64,000 nucleotides of DNA, from the NCBI GenBank assembly GCA_019009955.1, contig CM032228.1, positions 9,185,001-9,249,000 of the forward strand, written 5' to 3'. This stretch comes from Riptortus pedestris. Lineage: Eukaryota > Arthropoda > Insecta > Hemiptera > Alydidae. The position numbers and the translations under genes are program-made. A model generated the notes under the pieces. It was not told the DNA's origin, did not search any database, and saw nothing but the letters and a program-made list of their open reading frames with translations. Numbering within the stretch: the stretch's first letter is position 1; every line of letters starts with the position of its first letter. Below, one piece after another: positions 58,970 to 64,000 of this stretch.

Positions 58970-59470
58970 ACCTGTTAAAGACCATAGAATCTTAACTAAA
59001 TGCGTGGTCTAGAGTAGCCTCAATGTCAGAACTCAGCGGTTCGCCCTTTTACTGACCTCACTCTACAGAGATTTATATATTGTAAAAGTTTTTTTTTAGT
59101 AAAGTCATCCTATTGGCTCAAGGTCACTACCTAAAACAGCGAGGCCTTCGCACACATATATTACTAAAATGTAAAATCATTGTCGGCATTTTGCAATACT
59201 CCAGTCATTTTGTAGCGCTCGGATTTTCGGTAATGGAAGACATTTATCAAAATGCATTTCGTACTTTAGTGGAAGAAAATGAGAGCTTGTATTGGAATGG
59301 AATATACGTCATAATATAGAATTTGTAATAAACGCATAATTACCGATTGAAAAAATACTGAAGCAATTTGAAGAGTATTTGAATATTTTTAAATGTGCAT
59401 TCAAGTAGACTTACAAAGAAGAACTTTAAAAATAGAAATTTTAATAGTATTGTTCTACTATCCTCTATCC

Positions 59471-60017
59471 CACATATGGGCGAACTTTGACATACTGCGT
59501 GCCAAACTTTAGTGTGCAAATACGTTCGTGGGCCGCTTTTAAAAGTAGTGAATTTTGAAGTAGTGTTAATACTTTTGAACGATAGATATCATACATGAAA
59601 TTATTCGACAATGTTATTATAATACAACTTATTAAAATAACAAAATTAAATATAATGAATAAAATAGATACAACATCATAATTAAGTCGTAAAATTTGGA
59701 ATTATTGCAAACAACAAAAGTTAAATAGTGACACCGAAATCAATGAAACACTTGTGCTTGTATTTGGGAAACTAATTCATCGATGATTGGATTAATTAAC
59801 TGATATAAAGACGAAAAGAATTTTAAAAATTATCTTCAGTCAGCTTTGTACAATGTTTTGATTTATTAACTTTCATCATTGAAAAGAAATATGTGCATTT
59901 ATAACTACCGTCAGACCCATAAATCTCTACTCATCTTCCTCATTGGAGTAAGTAGTGTAATATTTTTGTTTAATTGGGTTTTTCAAAATGGATCCGGCCC
60001 ATTGTTGCCCATATATG
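59471..60017. mobile_element. Internally deleted hAT element (547 bp) with 8-bp target duplication
   Basis: Flanked by CTCTATCC (59463-59470 and 60018-60025). Ends CACATATGGGC and, inverted, CATATATGGGC. The inside aligns throughout to the hAT copy at 33884-35339 and carries a more decayed version of the same transposase tail on the reverse strand. It lacks the Helitron. Confidence 0.85.
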
Positions 60018-60176
60018 CTCTATCCCGTATATATAAACACCTGAGGGAAAATACCCAGTAGTCAGACATGGGTTTCTGGATAGAAAAATGTCTAAAACTT
60101 CAGGAAAGCATTAAAATGATTACGTGTAGAACGTTTTTTTTCCCGGCATCAATTCAATGATGTAAGTGAAATAAAT

Positions 60177-60680
60177 AAAAGTCCGTCACGCAGGAGCTGC
60201 GTGAACTAAGCAGATTTCCCACGTGAAGTTTTACAGTAGAAAAATCTGCCCAATAACAACTGTAGTAGTAAGGGATCTCTAAACCTATTCAAGAGGGACG
60301 AACAGTTACGGAAACGGCCGCCAGAGCTCTCGGTGGAGTCCCGAACATAGACGACTGCTGCCGACCACACTCAGAATACAAATGCAAATATTTCGGTTAA
60401 TATTCAAGATACAGAATAAATGCATAGAACAATATTTATAGTAAATGCAATTTGCAATAAGATTGATTCTATACAATTTTTCGATCCGATGCACAGTAAC
60501 GGAGATATTAGGACTTTTCGAAATTCTCCCACTCTAAACCCCCCCCCTCCCCCTTAACCGATTTCAGCCATTAACGAACTTAATCTTTCTTTTTGTACAA
60601 AACGATTATATATCAAGTTTGGTAACGATAAAACAAAAATTGCGACCACTAGAGCAGTAATAGACAAATATCTATATCTA
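60177..60680 (-). mobile_element. HINE-like element cut by a Helitron
   Basis: AAAAGTCCGTCACGCAGGAG, AAGCAGATTTCCCACGTGAAG, body to GAGCAGTAATAGACAAATA, then the Helitron start at the position where the TA core should follow. Confidence 0.72.
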
Positions 60681-61855
60681 TCTATATATATAAAATTGTA
60701 ACCTCTGTCTGTACATTGATTTTTTTCGCGAAATTTCACGATAACTTTTCGTTTCACATGTCATAGACACCATAACTGCATTTTGTTTCTTTCGTGTGTG
60801 TTTGTTTGTTTATTTGTTTGTTTGTTACCTTTTCACGCATAAACGGCTGAACCGAATTTTATAAAACTTGGTACGTCTCTTACTCCTAACCTAACTTAGA
60901 CTTTAGGCTATACTAATATCCTTTGAGACGAACTGGAGTGGGGGTTATGGGGGAAGCCTGAAATTAAAAATAGCGATATTTCGTTTCCTATTGGTTTTTC
61001 GGCAAATATGTACATAACAAAAGTTGTTTATTTTGTTATTTAGAGTGACTTTTATTATATACACTTTCGTCGTATACTGAAGTATAAATGAGTTATTTGC
61101 TAAAAATTATAGCGGGAGTCAACAATTTTATTTGGCACAAAAGAATCAACCGAACTAAATAAAACTCGGTACGTGTATTAGCACTAATGCCTTCATTATA
61201 ATAACCCATACCAGCATTTCTAGGGATGGGCAGGAGTGGGGGTTGTAAGGGAGGCCTGAATTTAAAAATAGTGGTATTTCGTTTTCTATTCGTTTTTCGG
61301 CACATATGAACATAAAAAAAGTTGTTTATTTTGATATTTAGAGTAACTTCTGTGATACTCATTTTTGTCTTTTAACAAAGTATAAACGAGATATACACTA
61401 TAAACTAAAGCAGGAGCTTACTATTTTATTGGGCACTAACGATTGAACCGAACTTAACAAAACTCGGTATGTGAATTAGCATTAATTCTTCCTCTTATAA
61501 GATTATAAGCCATATTAAAATTTTTAAGTTCAGACTGGAATGGGGGTTATAAGGGAGGCCTGAATTTAAAATTCGCGATATTTCATCTTCTACTTATTTT
61601 TCGGCAATCGTGCACATTACAAAAGCTGTTTACTTTTTATTATATTATATTTTATTATATAATTAGATTAACTTTTGTTTTATAATTTTTTTTTTTTTTT
61701 TTTTTTTTTTGTAAAATAAGGCATGAAGCAAGTAATTTGTGTAGAAATATTGATGTGCTCAACAATTCATTCCATTATGAACTACCCGGTACCTCACCTG
61801 GAAAAGTTAATTCAAATCCATGTTAGAATTTTATCCTTAATAATTCAAAACTATG
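60681..61855 (+). mobile_element. Helitron, 5' part
   Basis: Starts TCTATATATATAAAATTGTA after A. Contains three ~298-bp units. Interrupted at 61855; related sequence resumes near 62561. Confidence 0.78.
61687..61710. repeat. Poly(T) run inside Helitron
   Basis: Homopolymer run replacing the short T-rich segment seen in other copies. Confidence 0.8.
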
Positions 61856-62560
61856 TTATTTTTTAACGCCAGTAACAGTTTGCACCAAATAAAGTACACT
61901 GCCCCCACCCACTTCTCTTATCCCAAACATTAATTCATGAGAAACGCCGGTTTTCTCTAAGTGTATTTAATACATTATTTAATTAGAACGTGAAAAATAT
62001 TTGAACAAACAGTTTTCGTATTGTGAAGATAATGTAGTCTGATTTGTTAATAACAAACTGTAATGTATTACTGAATTGATATCCTAAAGGAGTTGGCAGC
62101 ACTGATGCTATGTAAGTGTCGAGCTACTTCCTTTGTCCTATCAGTTCTGCCGCTTCCCTGCCGACCTCATATTGGTCTATGTTTGCATGATAATTGATGC
62201 TTACACTTTTAGCAATGTAGTGTTATTCTCAGGAATGTGAATTTGTTTAATAACCATAAATAAATAATTTAAAAGGATGGACGCTGGGGAGGTGCACCCA
62301 GTTATTTCTGGTATTTATTAACTCTGCTCCGTTAATGTATGATATACTTTACTAAATACCAATATAAATATACAGTTTACAATCGAGACATACAAAAGAG
62401 TATTTTTAATAGCGGTTATGACTTACCTAAAACAGCTGTCACCATTTAGCTTTGTACCGCATCAAGGGAAAAGAACTTTTATTCATACATGCTTTGGAAG
62501 ATAGAATACTTTCTACGATTATGAATTGTACTGTTCAATACGTTATAAAAAAAAAAAACG
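61856..62560. other. ~705-bp unrelated insertion in a Helitron copy, ending in poly(A)
   Basis: Breaks the Helitron between AATTCAAAACTATG and CATGCTCAGGAGACGGG. It ends in a 12-base A run (about 62547-62558), suggesting retroposed sequence. No coding frame or known family recognised. Confidence 0.5.
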
Positions 62561-62880
62561 ACATGCTCAGGAGACGGGAAATATAAAAAATATTGAGGAG
62601 AGGGAAGTCTTAAATAACAAATAATTTTATTATGAACAAATCCACAGCAACGACGGGTACTTTAATAAAGTATATAAAACTAAAGCGGGAGCCAACTATT
62701 TTATTTGGCACTAACGGTTGAACCGAATTTAACAAAACTCGGCATGTGAATTAGCATTAATTCTTCCATGCTTAAAAGCTACATTAAAATTTTAGGTTCA
62801 AAGGGGAGTGGGGATTATAAGAGAGGCTGAAATGAAAAACTCGCTTTTTATATTTTCTATTTGTTTTTCGGCAAATATTC
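62561..62880 (+). mobile_element. Helitron, rearranged continuation
   Basis: AGGAGACGGGAAATATAAAA then AACGACGGGTAC joins directly to AAACTAAAGCGGGAGCC, an internal unit, so the 3' terminus is deleted. Confidence 0.6.
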
Positions 62881-63605
62881 TATTTGTTATATTTCCAATC
62901 GAAATATAAACTATAAGAGCATTTCCATTATTTAATTTGTATAATGTACCTCGATGTTATTGAAACAAATATGTAATATAATAACAATTAAACGTTATTG
63001 GTAATGTCATCATGACAAAAAACAATATGCGTTTAAACTCGATATGATATTTTCAGGGTACCACTATTATTTAATTCCATCCGGTAGATAAATTATAAAA
63101 TAATGTTTTGCATCAATAATATAAGTAGAAGAATGTTGAGAAGTCTCATGCGGGAACGGAAGATGACGGGATCCTTACCAGTTAATTGAGTTTATTTATT
63201 TCCCGTCTGGCATTACTGGAAGCGATTTCCAGTGAGATTCACTATTACAAATATAATCATACGTGCAAAACTTTGTCTATACTATGTGAGCTCGGATTGG
63301 CTTTTGAAAGGATATATGTTAATTATAGATGATATTTAATTGTAATAAATGCTACCCATGATTATGGTTTGTACTATTGAAAAACGGTGAATCAAAAAGT
63401 GTAGAGGGATAGATTAGGAACATATTTTCATTTATCCTTTAAAAATAAAATTTCTATTCTATTAATCCCCAAAAGTTACCCTTCAGGGTTGGCTATTTCG
63501 GAAAATCATTACATCATGGAGGGAAGTGTAATTGTACACATTGAAGTCTTACTATCAAAATACCAGTCGAGAATGATTTCCCGGGCATCGCCGGGTACCT
63601 TAGCT
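62881..63605 (+). mobile_element. Second-type Helitron 3' region
   Basis: Ends with stem-loop CCCGGGCATCGCCGGG then TACCTTAG; the CTAG is not clean (CTTAGCTTTT). The upstream body resembles the inverse of 55362-55641. The 5' limit is not defined. Confidence 0.5.
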
Positions 63606-64000
63606 TTTGTGATATTCATTTTTGTCTTTTAACAATGTATAAACGAGATATACACTATAAACTAAAGCGGGAGTCAACTATTTTATTGGGCGCTAACGAT
63701 TGAACCGAACTTAACAAAACTCGGTATGTCAATTAGCATTGATACTTCCATGATTATAAGCTATATTAAAATGTTTAGGTTAGAACGGGAGTGGGGGTTA
63801 TAAGGGAGGCCTGAAATAAAAATTCGCGATATTTCATTGTCTATTTGTTTTTTGACAAACATGCACATAACAAAAGTTGTTTACTTTGTTATTTAGATTA
63901 AGTTTTTTTTTTTTTTTTTATACATTTCTCCAGGAACAATGTGTGGAGCAAGTAATTTGTGTAGAAATATTGATATGCTCAACAATTCATTCCTATTTGA
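63606..64000 (+). mobile_element. Helitron interior, running off the window
   Basis: Internal repeat words (ACTAAAGCGGGAGTCAAC, GGAGTGGGGGTTATAAGGGA, CAAAAGTTGTTTACTTTGTT); nearly identical to 17380-17760. The 3' end lies beyond the window. Confidence 0.75.

Noticed and set aside
59113..59319. 68-codon frame MAQGHYLKQRGL..
   Set aside because: No domain, no splice sites, and flanked by transposon debris; treated as chance.

Overview
This is eukaryotic nuclear DNA, AT-rich and packed with repeats, almost certainly from an insect. The signs are split genes with GT-AG introns, an M1-family aminopeptidase-like gene with an arthropod-type exon layout, and many Helitron, Helentron-like (HINE/DINE-1-like), hAT, piggyBac-like, Harbinger-like and mariner-like non-autonomous elements plus tRNA-derived SINEs. 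The order cannot be fixed from sequence alone. Most long open frames in the window are intronic or repeat-derived and are not genes.

Region 1 (1-15.4 kb, + strand): sixteen consecutive exons (70-14334) encode the last ~759 residues of an M1 (aminopeptidase N/ERAP-like) protein; the N-terminus lies upstream of the window. The fold-defining landmarks are present, but the HEXXH zinc site reads KKLCN and the GAMEN motif reads DHPGA, so this is an M1 pseudoenzyme. All fifteen in-window junctions keep one reading frame. Introns hold a 5'-truncated LINE with a SINE fragment, and a complete HINE-like element.

Region 2 (15.45-24 kb): two head-to-tail non-autonomous Helitrons with internal ~298-bp repeats, HINE copies (one a fold-back), a SINE, and a long inverted repeat.

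Region 3 (24.0-28.7 kb, - strand): three terminal exons of a gene with two SH3 domains, convergent with the aminopeptidase gene. Its last intron carries a piggyBac-like MITE (TTAA duplication) and a Harbinger-like MITE (TTA duplication). The 5' exons lie further right and were not found. A CpG-rich, promoter-like patch with three GCGCATGCGC-type sites on a 41-bp repeat lies at 33.24-33.56 kb.

Region 4 (28.7-64 kb): no intact gene was recognised. It is a nested transposon landscape: about twenty HINE copies and pieces, several Helitrons, two copies of an internally deleted hAT element (one split by a Helitron, the other giving the empty site), an inverted-repeat insertion with a 13-bp target duplication, a GC-rich 461-bp insertion with a 15-bp duplication, a candidate solo LTR, a dead reverse-transcriptase remnant, and long (TA), (TC)(AC) and (GT)(GA) microsatellites.

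No tRNA or rRNA gene, CRISPR array or operon was seen. Exon calls rest on splice-site and frame logic; transposon boundaries are firm where terminal motifs and target duplications are quoted and approximate elsewhere.
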